A DNA stretch of 11,535 bases. Origin: Acidobacteriaceae bacterium. GTDB lineage: Bacteria > Acidobacteriota > Terriglobia > Terriglobales > SbA1. Both the position numbers and the translations under genes were made by a program. Within the stretch, counting starts at the first letter, position 1. The number at the start of each line of letters is the position of its first letter. The notes beneath the pieces are model-generated. The model ran no database searches. It worked only from the letters and a program-made list of their open reading frames with translations, and had not been told where the DNA came from. The stretch covers positions 1 through 11,535 of the forward strand of contig PLEA01000595.1 in the NCBI GenBank assembly GCA_003136335.1. The letters run 5' to 3'. This document shows, piece by piece, positions 1 through 6,572 of the stretch.

Positions 1-70
1 CTCGCGGGAAAAGCGAGGGTGAAAGGGTGGATTCAAGAACAAAACGCGCATTGTGTCTGAAGTATAACAG

Positions 71-90
71 ACCTGTGTTGAAGTACAGGT
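71..90. other. weak hairpin downstream of the Wzz-like gene
   Basis: ACCTGT (71-76) pairs with ACAGGT (85-90) around an 8-base loop. A second copy of ACAGGTG lies at 116-122 and could compete for the same partner. It sits about 77 bases past the stop of the minus-strand Wzz-like gene, but no T-run follows on either strand, so a terminator role is only a guess. The rest of 1-166 shows no gene I can support. Confidence 0.2.
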
Positions 91-166
91 GTTACTTTGG
101 GATACCGGGAAAAGGACAGGTGGAATTATTCCGCAGACGGCGCAATCCCAGCCTGCGATCATGCGA

Positions 167-1435
167 TTATGCCCGTTCTTGTTTTCCTTTCCAGTAATGC
201 TTGATTGCTTCCAGCCGTCGGCGATTTTCTGGGACCTCAAATGTCTGTTCCAAGCCTTGGCGAACAATGATCCAAAACACGGCGACAAAGAAGGCAAGAA
301 TCGTCATTCCAATTACAATCAGGGTGCGGTGCGGAGACGAGTGTTTATCAGGCGGTACGGCAGCGTCTACAACTTGGACAATCTCGCCTTCCCGCGCCTC
401 GTCAAGTTTGGCGATTTCCAGTTCTTTTGCCAGCAACTCGAAAACAGTTTCGTGATATTTCAGGTCACGAAGCCGGCGAATGTACTCCATACCCGCCTCC
501 GTCATCCTGCCCTTGGAGAGGACGATGTCTGACCCCGTATCGTGCTGCGATCCCGCTATCTGCTCGAGCTGAGATCGCAGCGCAGCGAGCTGCTGTTTCG
601 CGAGAATGAGATCCGGATTGTCCTCGGCCGCAAACGATCGCATGCCTTGCATTTGAACTTCCTTGGCCACGACTTGTGCGCGCAAGACTGCGGCGGATTC
701 GATCAACGATCGTGCCTGACTGTCAATCTGCAGAACGCCAGTGGATTGTTGCGTCTTTCTCATCGCCTCTTCGGAGACCGTAAGGTCGTCTTTAGCCTGC
801 TGCAATTCACCATCGAAAAACAAGCGCCGGCGGGCGGCTTCCGTTGTTGCCAGTGACGCAGACAACTTGCGGAATTCGTCGACGTAGCCATTCGCTAGTT
901 CGGCAGCTCGCTTCGGATCGCCATCCTCGACCGAAATACGGATCAAGCCGTCCTTAGTGCCGGCAACTGCCGTGGTACGGCGCTCGAACTCCTTTCTGGT
1001 GTCCGACATTCGCTTTTCGCGGTACTCCTGCACTAAGCCGAAACGCTGGATCATCGCGTCCTCGACGGTGCGGCTGGTCAGCAAAGAGACGTACATATCA
1101 GCCGGGCTCTTGATGCCCAACCCGCCGGCTAGGGAGCTGAGTCCTCCCAGTGATCCCAGATTTCCCAATTGCCCCAACAACGCCGAGGCCATGGATGAAC
1201 TCTGTTGGGGAGGTAGCAGCACAATCTTTGCCTCGTATCGGACCGGCAGCAAGATAGCAACAAGTATCGCCAATGCAGCGGCGCCCAACACGAAGCGGAC
1301 GATGAACCGCTTGCGTGCTACCAGGAGGACTGTGATATCAAGCAGCGAAACCTCGGTTTGTGCCCGAGACGCGCTTGCGCTTTCTTCGGCCGCAATCGGT
1401 TCGGCCTCGATTAAGGTGTCTGTGTGAGTTGCCAC
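167..1435 (-). CDS. Wzz/GNVR-domain polysaccharide chain-length determinant
   Basis: The product (422 aa) is an inner-membrane co-polymerase of the Wzz/GumC type, expected to set the length of a polymer made by a Wzy-dependent pathway. Seen: a cytoplasmic N-terminus, membrane segment 1 at about 46-64, a periplasmic region with coiled-coil-like stretches at about 195-300, a GNVR-like stretch at about 315-350 (EYIRRLRDLKYHE, then LLAKELEIAKLDEA), the Pro-containing approach AAVPPDKHSSP at 358-368, and membrane segment 2 at about 370-391. A Gly/Leu/Ser-rich insert fills about 80-108. The C-terminus stops about 31 residues after the second membrane segment, so there is no Wzc-type tyrosine kinase domain; any kinase would have to be a separate protein. 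The start is GTG. No good Shine-Dalgarno precedes it and no better start exists before an in-frame stop at 1481-1483. It is divergent from the PAP2-Wzi gene. The family is clear; the particular polymer is not. Confidence 0.92.
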   Translation of the reverse strand: MATHTDTLIEAEPIAAEESASASRAQTEVSLLDITVLLVARKRFIVRFVLGAAALAILVAILLPVRYEAKIVLLPPQQSSSMASALLGQLGNLGSLGGLSSLAGGLGIKSPADMYVSLLTSRTVEDAMIQRFGLVQEYREKRMSDTRKEFERRTTAVAGTKDGLIRISVEDGDPKRAAELANGYVDEFRKLSASLATTEAARRRLFFDGELQQAKDDLTVSEEAMRKTQQSTGVLQIDSQARSLIESAAVLRAQVVAKEVQMQGMRSFAAEDNPDLILAKQQLAALRSQLEQIAGSQHDTGSDIVLSKGRMTEAGMEYIRRLRDLKYHETVFELLAKELEIAKLDEAREGEIVQVVDAAVPPDKHSSPHRTLIVIGMTILAFFVAVFWIIVRQGLEQTFEVPENRRRLEAIKHYWKGKQERA

Positions 1436-1441
1436 GGTAAG

Positions 1442-1450
1442 ATTATGACA
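1442..1450 (-). promoter_or_regulatory. candidate extended -10 promoter, possibly leaderless
   Basis: On the minus strand the sequence reads TGTCATAAT, an extended -10 (TGn plus CATAAT, 5 of 6 to TATAAT). Its end lies six bases before the GTG start at 1435, so transcription would begin at or very near the start codon. No convincing -35 box lies 16-18 bases upstream, as is usual for extended -10 promoters. The lack of a Shine-Dalgarno before this GTG fits a leaderless message. This is motif matching only. Confidence 0.3.
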
Positions 1451-1662
1451 CTGTGCAGAGCGGGATTCTAGCAGGCTCCCTCAAATTGACAGTCCAACTT
1501 GAATATCCTTTGTCGCAACCCCAGCACGTAATCCGGTGGTTTTGTGCTAGCTTTAACGATTCGGAACTCCGCCAGGAAAACAGATTTCTTGGTGAACACA
1601 CCATCCCCAGTGTGATATCAAAACTGAGTGATACAACTACTTGGGTGGCGCTGGGCATCGAC

Positions 1663-1668
1663 AGGAAG
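1663..1668 (+). promoter_or_regulatory. ribosome binding site deciding the start at 1673
   Basis: AGGAAG lies four bases before the ATG at 1673. A GTG 45 bases upstream in the same frame (1628) has no such site and would add 15 residues in front of the signal peptide, so the ATG at 1673 is preferred. Confidence 0.65.
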
Positions 1669-1672
1669 TGAG

Positions 1673-4189
1673 ATGAAGTTGGCTGAAAGGGCTGTCCCTG
1701 CACCGCGGGTTTTAAGCCGCTGCACCAAGACTGCAATTACAGCTTGGCTGATAACGGCGCTGATTGCTGGCTGTAGTGCAATCGCATGCGCGCAGGCGCC
1801 TGCGGACGACACAGATTCTGCTCCTTCGCCTCCGAAACCGGGAGTGCAGTCGCCGGAATTCTCACCCGGCCCGGTTGACATCAAATCGCTTCCGAAGAAT
1901 CTTTTTGTGGATCAGAAGAACTTCTGGACGGCTCCTTTCCGTATGACCGAGAAACAGTGGGAGTGGGGGGTCCCGTCGATTCTTGCCGGCGCAGCCCTGG
2001 TGGCGGGCGACCGAACCATCGAAAACCACGTTCCCACGAGCCCTACGACCGTATCCCACGCGGTCACCGCTTCCAATGCAGGGGTCGGCGTTTTGGTTGG
2101 CGCAGGCGCCGGATTGTTCCTGTTAGGACACTTAAGCAACAACGATCAACAACGCGAAACCGGAATTCTTAGCGGAGAGGCCGCCGTTGGCGCATTTCTG
2201 GATACGGAAGTGTTCAAATACGCGGCAGGGCGAGAGCGCCCTTTTGTCGGCACTAGCCCAGGACGTTTTTTTGTGGGCGGGGACTCGTTTCCTTCGGTCC
2301 ACGCTTCGGTGAGCTGGGCGATTGCCAGCGTAATTGCTCATGAATATCCCGGCGCGCTCACCCAGTTGCTGGCTTACGGCGTCGCCGGAGGCGTAAGTGC
2401 CGCGCGCTGGGCGGGCCAAAAGCACTTCGCATCGGAGGTGCTGATCGGCAGTGCTCTTGGCTGGTACATGGGACGGCAAGTTTTCCTTTCCCATTCGCAC
2501 TACAGCGCCGCCGACATTGCGAAATATGGCACGTTTAGTAGTAGAGGAGAGGAGAGCGAGGAAGCCCAGGTCCTTCACAAAACTCGAAACATCGGCTCCA
2601 GTTATGTTCCGCTGGACAGCTGGGTCTACCCTGCATTAGAGCGGTTAGCTGCTCTCGGTTACATCCAGACCGCTTCCCTCGCTCTGCGTCCCTGGACACG
2701 CCTGGAATGTGCGCGCCTCTTAACGGAAGCTGCCGAACGCAAGGCCGATACTGATGCTCCGGCGGAAGTTCAGCAACTCTACCGTGCGCTTGCAGAAGAG
2801 TTCGATCGCGAGTCAGGACTGATGAATGGGGACAGCACTTCTACCGTCCAACTGGAATCCGTTTACGCTCGTCCAACTGAGGTCTCGGGAAAGCCTCTTA
2901 CGGACAATTATCATTTCGGCCAGACCTTGCTCAATGACTACGGGCGGCCCTACGAACAGGGTTTTAATTCCGTAACGGGCGCGTCGGGATGGGCGACGGC
3001 AGGGCCCTTTGTTATCTATGCTCGCGGAGAGTATCAGTCGGCGCCCTCGGCTCCGGCGCCTACGCCTGCAATGCTCGATTTGTTTAATAGCACGGATGCA
3101 TGGCCGACTGGTCCTGCGGTCCCTGTCGCGGCCATTAGCCGCTTCCAACTATTAGACACCTACGTGGGCATGAATTTTGCGAACTGGCAGATCTCGTTCG
3201 GCAGGCGCAGTTTGTGGTGGGGACCCAGTGAGGGCGGAACGATGATTTTTACCAACAACGCTCCTCCGCTCAACAACATGTTCACCGTCGATCGGGTCAC
3301 TCCGTTTCGGTTGCCTTGGATTTTCCGCTATCTCGGGGACATCCGCTTCGAGGGCTTCATCGGACACATGACAGGACTCGAGTTTCAGACCACGGTTTAC
3401 ACTGGCACGAGCACTCTCACAACCCTTGGACAGTACGGAAAGAACTTGCATCCCCAGCCGTTTCTGAGTGGTGGAAAAATCAGCTTCAAGCTGACGCCGG
3501 ATTTCGAATTCGGCATGTCGAAAACGACGGTTTATGGAGGACCGGGAAACCCACTGACCATCACGACTTTCTTGGATAGCACCTTCGGCCGACACCTTCA
3601 CGGCGATGTTTTGGGTGATGGGCGGACGACTGCGGACTTTTCCTATAGGATTCCGGGGCTCCGGAACTGGCTCACCGCGTATGGGGAGGCCTTTAGTGAA
3701 GACGAGATTTCACCGATTCCGTATATGCGGAAGTCTGTTTCCCAAGGAGGACTGTATTTTGCCAAGTTACCGAGGGTCCCTAAACTGGACCTCAGGCTTG
3801 AGGGCGGATACACCAGCCCGGTAACCTTCTGCACCTCGTGTTTCTATACGAACGCTCAATACATAAGCGGATACAACAACGACGGCCGCTTGATCGGAAC
3901 CTGGATCGGGCGTGCCTCACAAGGCGAATTGATTCGGACGAACTACTGGCTGAGTCCCCGGAAGAAAATCGGTCTTGAACTGCGGCATAGAAAGAATGAC
4001 CGGCAGTATCTTCCTCAAGGTGGAACCCAGAATGACATCGCTGTGAATGCGGATATCTTCACGGGACCTGGCTTTCGCTTTCAGGGCAACCTACAATATG
4101 AGCTCTGGCAGATTCCTTTGTTGGCAGCAACTCGTCAGTCCAATGTGGCGGTGTCTTTTCAATTCAGCTTCTGGCCAACCGCACATTGA
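1673..4189 (+). CDS. PAP2 lipid phosphatase-Wzi capsule assembly fusion protein
   Basis: The product (838 aa) combines two envelope functions. Seen: a signal peptide (basic n-region, hydrophobic core about 21-33) with a possible signal peptidase I site near ACAQA (38-42) and a competing lipobox IAGC at 31-34. The PAP2 domain at about 85-270 has the three phosphatase motifs: K182-x6-R189-P190, PSVH at 207-210 (H210), and R245-x5-H251-x3-E255, where the family normally has Asp last. A linker with an SLH-like segment (YVPLDSWVYPALERLAALGY, 311-330, then LRPWTRLECARLL) leads to a Wzi-type region at about 390-838, with GRRSLWWGPSEGG (510-522), NNAPPLNN (528-535) and a run of amphipathic strands typical of an outer-membrane barrel. 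C720 and C723 form a CxxC in a likely loop. From family knowledge, PAP2 enzymes can recycle undecaprenyl pyrophosphate, and Wzi binds capsule polymer at the outer surface. Joint action is inferred; activity is unproven. Confidence 0.92.
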   Translation: MKLAERAVPAPRVLSRCTKTAITAWLITALIAGCSAIACAQAPADDTDSAPSPPKPGVQSPEFSPGPVDIKSLPKNLFVDQKNFWTAPFRMTEKQWEWGVPSILAGAALVAGDRTIENHVPTSPTTVSHAVTASNAGVGVLVGAGAGLFLLGHLSNNDQQRETGILSGEAAVGAFLDTEVFKYAAGRERPFVGTSPGRFFVGGDSFPSVHASVSWAIASVIAHEYPGALTQLLAYGVAGGVSAARWAGQKHFASEVLIGSALGWYMGRQVFLSHSHYSAADIAKYGTFSSRGEESEEAQVLHKTRNIGSSYVPLDSWVYPALERLAALGYIQTASLALRPWTRLECARLLTEAAERKADTDAPAEVQQLYRALAEEFDRESGLMNGDSTSTVQLESVYARPTEVSGKPLTDNYHFGQTLLNDYGRPYEQGFNSVTGASGWATAGPFVIYARGEYQSAPSAPAPTPAMLDLFNSTDAWPTGPAVPVAAISRFQLLDTYVGMNFANWQISFGRRSLWWGPSEGGTMIFTNNAPPLNNMFTVDRVTPFRLPWIFRYLGDIRFEGFIGHMTGLEFQTTVYTGTSTLTTLGQYGKNLHPQPFLSGGKISFKLTPDFEFGMSKTTVYGGPGNPLTITTFLDSTFGRHLHGDVLGDGRTTADFSYRIPGLRNWLTAYGEAFSEDEISPIPYMRKSVSQGGLYFAKLPRVPKLDLRLEGGYTSPVTFCTSCFYTNAQYISGYNNDGRLIGTWIGRASQGELIRTNYWLSPRKKIGLELRHRKNDRQYLPQGGTQNDIAVNADIFTGPGFRFQGNLQYELWQIPLLAATRQSNVAVSFQFSFWPTAH

Positions 4190-4351
4190 CGACCTGACCT
4201 GCGGCCTCAACCTCACGATTCAGTGGAACAGATAGCGTGCACCCTTTCCAAGATGGTAAGACTTCGTTCAAGTACAGACCGGTCGTTTGAAAATCCGACA
4301 TCACGAGAGTTCGAAGAAATGGGGATAGGGGCATAAGGGGGTTTGACATTA

Positions 4352-4366
4352 CGGCTGCGCCAGCCG
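4352..4366. repeat. GC-rich hairpin 1 of a pair
   Basis: CGGCTG (4352-4357) and CAGCCG (4361-4366) make a perfect 6-bp stem around a CGC loop. It lies about 160 bases past the PAP2-Wzi stop. No T-run follows, so it is not a classical intrinsic terminator; it could still be a weak transcription or mRNA-end structure. Confidence 0.4.
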
Positions 4367-4400
4367 GAGCTGTCGAGCATATCTGCGTGCTATACGGCGC

Positions 4401-4415
4401 GCGACGCTTCGTCGC
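4401..4415. repeat. GC-rich hairpin 2 of a pair
   Basis: GCGACG (4401-4406) and CGTCGC (4410-4415) make a perfect 6-bp stem around a CTT loop. The geometry equals hairpin 1 at 4352-4366 (15 bases, 6-bp stem, 3-base loop), with 34 bases between them, though the stem sequences differ. No T-run follows. Confidence 0.4.
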
Positions 4416-4592
4416 CAGAATACCGTGAATAGGGCTCATAACAGTGCGCTTTCCGCATTTGCTGCGGAAGCGACACAACTGTGTCTTGCAATTGATGCGC
4501 CCAATGGTCAGTCGAGTTCGGGAATCGTAACCACGGGCGGCCTTATCGGGAATATGCCTCTGCCCGTGCTTGGGGTAATGCTTGGTTTCCTA

Positions 4593-4621
4593 TTGACATA
4601 TCGCTCTATGGCATTTAAATT
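4593..4621 (+). promoter_or_regulatory. candidate sigma-70 promoter upstream of the sugar transferase
   Basis: A perfect -35 box TTGACA (4593-4598) is followed after 17 bases by TAAATT (4616-4621), which matches TATAAT at four of six positions. It would give a leader of about 290 bases before the transferase start at 4920. If real, it means the transferase can be transcribed apart from the PAP2-Wzi gene, and it argues against the overlapping frame at 4425-4772 being a working gene. Confidence 0.35.
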
Positions 4622-4902
4622 AGCCGCACAAACAGCAAACAGAATTTGCCAAGGCGATGACAGACTTCTCGGTTACGTCATGGGACTCTGGTTGCTTCTT
4701 CCCTCCTACGTATTTGCGCGGTTGGACAGCAGCACTACGTTTCAGGCGGAGACTTGCCCATCGCGATCATAAACGTCAGCCCTTGAGAATCGAACGTAAG
4801 TATTCATGGGGTTCGAAAAAAGAGACGCTAAGCATTCGTTTCCGTAGGATCTTAAATGAAACCGGGAAAGGGAAGTCACCAAGCCTATTTACCGTTCCGT
4901 TT

Positions 4903-4908
4903 AGGAGG
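4903..4908 (+). promoter_or_regulatory. strong ribosome binding site of the sugar transferase
   Basis: A full AGGAGG lies 11 bases before the ATG at 4920 and only two bases before an in-frame TTG at 4911. Two bases is too close for initiation, so the ATG is preferred even though 11 is slightly long. A TGA of another frame (4912-4914) falls between this site and the ATG, an arrangement seen in translationally coupled genes. Confidence 0.7.
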
Positions 4909-4919
4909 CGTTGATTTGT

Positions 4920-6314
4920 ATGATTCGCAGTCGCCTCAGCTATGTCCGGTTCTACTTGAAGATTCTGACGTTGTTGCTACCTGCCTGTTCTTACTTCATT
5001 GCGGTCAAAGTACGATTCGGTTTTAATCTGCTGTTTTCCCGGACCGCACCAGCTGGTTTGCCCTCGTACTGGGGCATTGTGTTGCTGACCACGATCGTTT
5101 GGGCGATTGCCGCTGAAGAGTCTGAACTCTGGAATGTGGAGCAATTGTATGCACCGGGCGGGAAGACCCGGAGACTGCTGGAGGCCCTCGCGTTTACATA
5201 TGCAGTCGTCATGGCGATCGGGTTCCTATATCGACAGGCCAGCTACTCGCGCATCGTTGTCGCTGTTAGCGCTGTGGCTCTCTTTGTTTTGGCAACCGCG
5301 GCTCGCATTATTTCCCGGGTTATTTTAGAGTTTCTGCGAAAGAGCGGCAAGAATGAAGTCAGAATTCTGATCGTTGGGACAGATCGGTTCGCTCGCCGAG
5401 TGTCGACGACGCTTCTTCACGGCGAAGTGCTTCCCTGCAAAGTGGTGGGCTTCGTGCGTTTGCCGGATCAGGAAGTTACTGTTGAAGGACCTGTCTACGA
5501 AATGGATCAAATCCCGATTTTCTCTAACGGGAATTCGATCAACGACGTTGTCATTGCCCTCCCTGCGGCCCGTTTGAGCGACGTCCAGCGAATTGCGCCT
5601 GCGTTGGAAAAGTTGTGCGTACCTACGCGGGTTGTAGTCGACCTCGGAGAAGGTGTAGGCATTCGTGATCGCCTGATCGATCTGGGCGGGATTCACATGC
5701 TGGATCTGCGGCCGATGTTGTCGGAGACCGGTCCTTACCTTTTTCAGAAGCGTGCCTTCGACGTGGCCCTTTCGCTCCTCGTTGTGCTGCTTACCTCGCC
5801 GATTAGCCTGCTGATCGCAATCGCTATTAAAGCCTCCAGCCGTGGTCCTGTCTTTTTCATCCAAGAGCGTGTCGGGCTCAACGGCCGGGTATTCCGCATG
5901 TTGAAGTTTCGCACCATGCGGGTAGGGAGCCGGGAAGAAGGAGATACGCGTTGGACCTGCACCAACGATCCGCGACGGACAATGGTGGGCGTTCTGCTAC
6001 GGAAGACCAATCTCGACGAACTCCCCCAATTCCTCAACGTGTTGAGGGGGGACATGAGCATCGTCGGTCCGCGACCTGAACGAGCACATTTTGTGGAGAG
6101 GTTTCTGGAGGAAATCGAGCGCTATAACTTCCGCCACACGTTCAAGGTCGGAATCACCGGCTGGGCACAGGTGAACGGCTGGCGCGGGGACACTTCGATC
6201 CAGAAGCGTGTGGAGTATGATTTGTACTATCTTCGCAACTGGAGCCTGACCTTCGATCTGCAGATCATTTCCATGACCTTGCTGCGTATTTTCAACAGCA
6301 GGAACGCTTATTGA
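4920..6314 (+). CDS. polyprenyl-phosphate sugar-1-phosphate transferase (WbaP/WcaJ type)
   Basis: The product (464 aa) is a membrane priming transferase that moves a hexose-1-phosphate from a UDP-sugar to undecaprenyl phosphate on the cytoplasmic face, the first step of exopolysaccharide repeat-unit assembly. Seen: four hydrophobic segments at about 11-28, 48-66, 87-104 and 110-127; a Rossmann-like middle domain starting at RILIVGTDRFARR (148-160); a fifth membrane segment at about 281-303; and the bacterial sugar transferase domain to the C-terminus. Its hallmarks are KRAFDV (277-282), QERVGLNG (315-322), KFRTM (329-333), LDELPQ (365-370) holding the Asp-Glu pair equivalent to the catalytic pair in PglC, NVLRGDMSIVGPRPE (373-387), and GITGWAQVNGWRGDTS (411-426). 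The ending in NAY fits the UDP-glucose/galactose branch, but the exact sugar cannot be read from sequence. Length is normal for the large family members with an N-terminal membrane domain. Start at ATG 4920, chosen by AGGAGG spacing. Confidence 0.95.
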   Translation: MIRSRLSYVRFYLKILTLLLPACSYFIAVKVRFGFNLLFSRTAPAGLPSYWGIVLLTTIVWAIAAEESELWNVEQLYAPGGKTRRLLEALAFTYAVVMAIGFLYRQASYSRIVVAVSAVALFVLATAARIISRVILEFLRKSGKNEVRILIVGTDRFARRVSTTLLHGEVLPCKVVGFVRLPDQEVTVEGPVYEMDQIPIFSNGNSINDVVIALPAARLSDVQRIAPALEKLCVPTRVVVDLGEGVGIRDRLIDLGGIHMLDLRPMLSETGPYLFQKRAFDVALSLLVVLLTSPISLLIAIAIKASSRGPVFFIQERVGLNGRVFRMLKFRTMRVGSREEGDTRWTCTNDPRRTMVGVLLRKTNLDELPQFLNVLRGDMSIVGPRPERAHFVERFLEEIERYNFRHTFKVGITGWAQVNGWRGDTSIQKRVEYDLYYLRNWSLTFDLQIISMTLLRIFNSRNAY

Positions 6315-6404
6315 TCTGTTTCCGTGCTCTCAGTTTGTGGATTCTTCTGGCAATTCCTTCTGCGAAGCAACCTGTTGCTCTTCCTCTATTCGCGCAGGCG
6401 TATC

Positions 6405-6434
6405 CGAACTGGTGAAGTGAACTGTCCCGGTTCG
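6405..6434. other. hairpin between transferase and M16 peptidase genes
   Basis: CGAACTGG (6405-6412) pairs with CCGGTTCG (6427-6434) over 8 bp with one T-G wobble and a 14-base loop. It lies about 90 bases after the transferase stop. There is no T-run, so a terminator or mRNA-stability role is only possible. The 258-base gap 6315-6572 otherwise shows no clear promoter; GTGACG at 6496-6501 with TAGAGT at 6520-6525 is a weak pair. Confidence 0.25.
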
Positions 6435-6562
6435 CGCAAGCCTTCTTCGAAAAGACGGGGACTTCTGCTGTTCATCTCCTGTTTAAAGGCGAGTGGTGAC
6501 GACAGGTATCTTCTTTGTGTAGAGTGTTGTGCGGAACCGCCCAGCTTTGATCTGGAACAACT

Positions 6563-6567
6563 GGAGG
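6563..6567 (+). promoter_or_regulatory. ribosome binding site deciding a TTG start at 6573
   Basis: GGAGG lies five bases before TTG 6573. This TTG opens directly into a well-formed signal peptide, whereas the more upstream GTG at 6324 would add 83 residues of unrelated Cys- and Arg-rich sequence. Confidence 0.65.
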
Positions 6568-6572
6568 CAAGC

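Larger units (their letters stand above)
1436..1672. promoter_or_regulatory. divergent intergenic region between Wzz-like and PAP2-Wzi genes
   Basis: This 237-base stretch must hold the promoters of both divergent genes. On the plus strand there is a perfect TTGACA at 1486-1491, but no -10 box at proper spacing. A weak pair, TTGGTG at 1589-1594 and GATATC at 1614-1619, lies nearer the plus-strand gene. CACAC (1598-1602) and GTGTG (1610-1614) form a small inverted repeat. None of these is strong enough to call as a specific promoter for the plus-strand gene. Confidence 0.4.
4425..4914 (+). pseudogene. possible frameshifted remnant of a small membrane protein
   Basis: I do not recognise this gene. 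A frame starting at GTG 4425 and ending at TAA 4770-4772 gives 115 residues with two hydrophobic stretches, about 45-66 (PLPVLGVMLGFLLTYR) and 81-98 (LLGYVMGLWLLLPSYVF). No Shine-Dalgarno precedes the GTG. A second frame, open from 4624, runs to TGA 4912-4914 and encodes a strongly basic end (FRRRLAHRDHK, later IRFRRILNETGKGKSP). A single +1 shift in the shared region 4624-4772 would join the hydrophobic part to the basic tail, as in an integral membrane protein with a cytoplasmic end. The joined frame would stop just inside the transferase's translation start region, as in coupled operon genes. A Wzy- or flippase-like origin would fit the locus but is unproven; both frames could be chance. 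Confidence 0.22.
4190..4919. other. 730-base gap between PAP2-Wzi and transferase genes
   Basis: No confident gene lies here. From 4190 to about 4346 all plus-strand frames are broken by stops; an imperfect palindrome (TTCAA at 4267-4271, GACCGGTC at 4277-4284, TTGAA at 4287-4291) is the only pattern. Two small GC-rich hairpins follow, then a frame open from 4347 to 4772 with two hydrophobic stretches, a sigma-70-like promoter at 4593-4621, and a second, basic frame open from 4624 to the TGA at 4912-4914, which overlaps the run-up to the transferase start. The gap looks AT-richer than its neighbours by eye. A locus of this kind often carries a flippase or polymerase here, so a decayed gene is possible. 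Confidence 0.6.

Noticed and set aside
1..17. CTCGC/GCGAG inverted repeat at the left edge
   Set aside because: Five base pairs only, cut by the window edge, with no context to judge it.
957..1427. Plus-strand open frame opposite the Wzz-like gene
   Set aside because: Ser/Arg/Thr-rich translation without motifs, fully inside the gene on the other strand.
1331..1621. TGTGATATCAA present at 1331-1341 and 1611-1621
   Set aside because: An 11-base match is expected several times by chance in a window this size, and one copy is inside a coding region.
2132..2578. Minus-strand open frame opposite the PAP2 domain
   Set aside because: The plus strand carries the PAP2 catalytic motifs here; the reverse frame is a shadow with no recognisable feature.
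4343..4348. TTGACA as a -35 box upstream of the gap frame
   Set aside because: No -10-like sequence occurs at 16-19 bases; the nearest AT-rich stretch is about 30 bases away.
4164..4478. Minus-strand frame of 104 residues running into the PAP2-Wzi 3' end
   Set aside because: It overlaps a certain gene end, crosses both hairpins, has no membrane segment or known motif, and no clear ribosome site was seen.
5325..5864. Minus-strand open frame opposite the sugar transferase
   Set aside because: It is covered by the well-supported transferase and shows no family motif.
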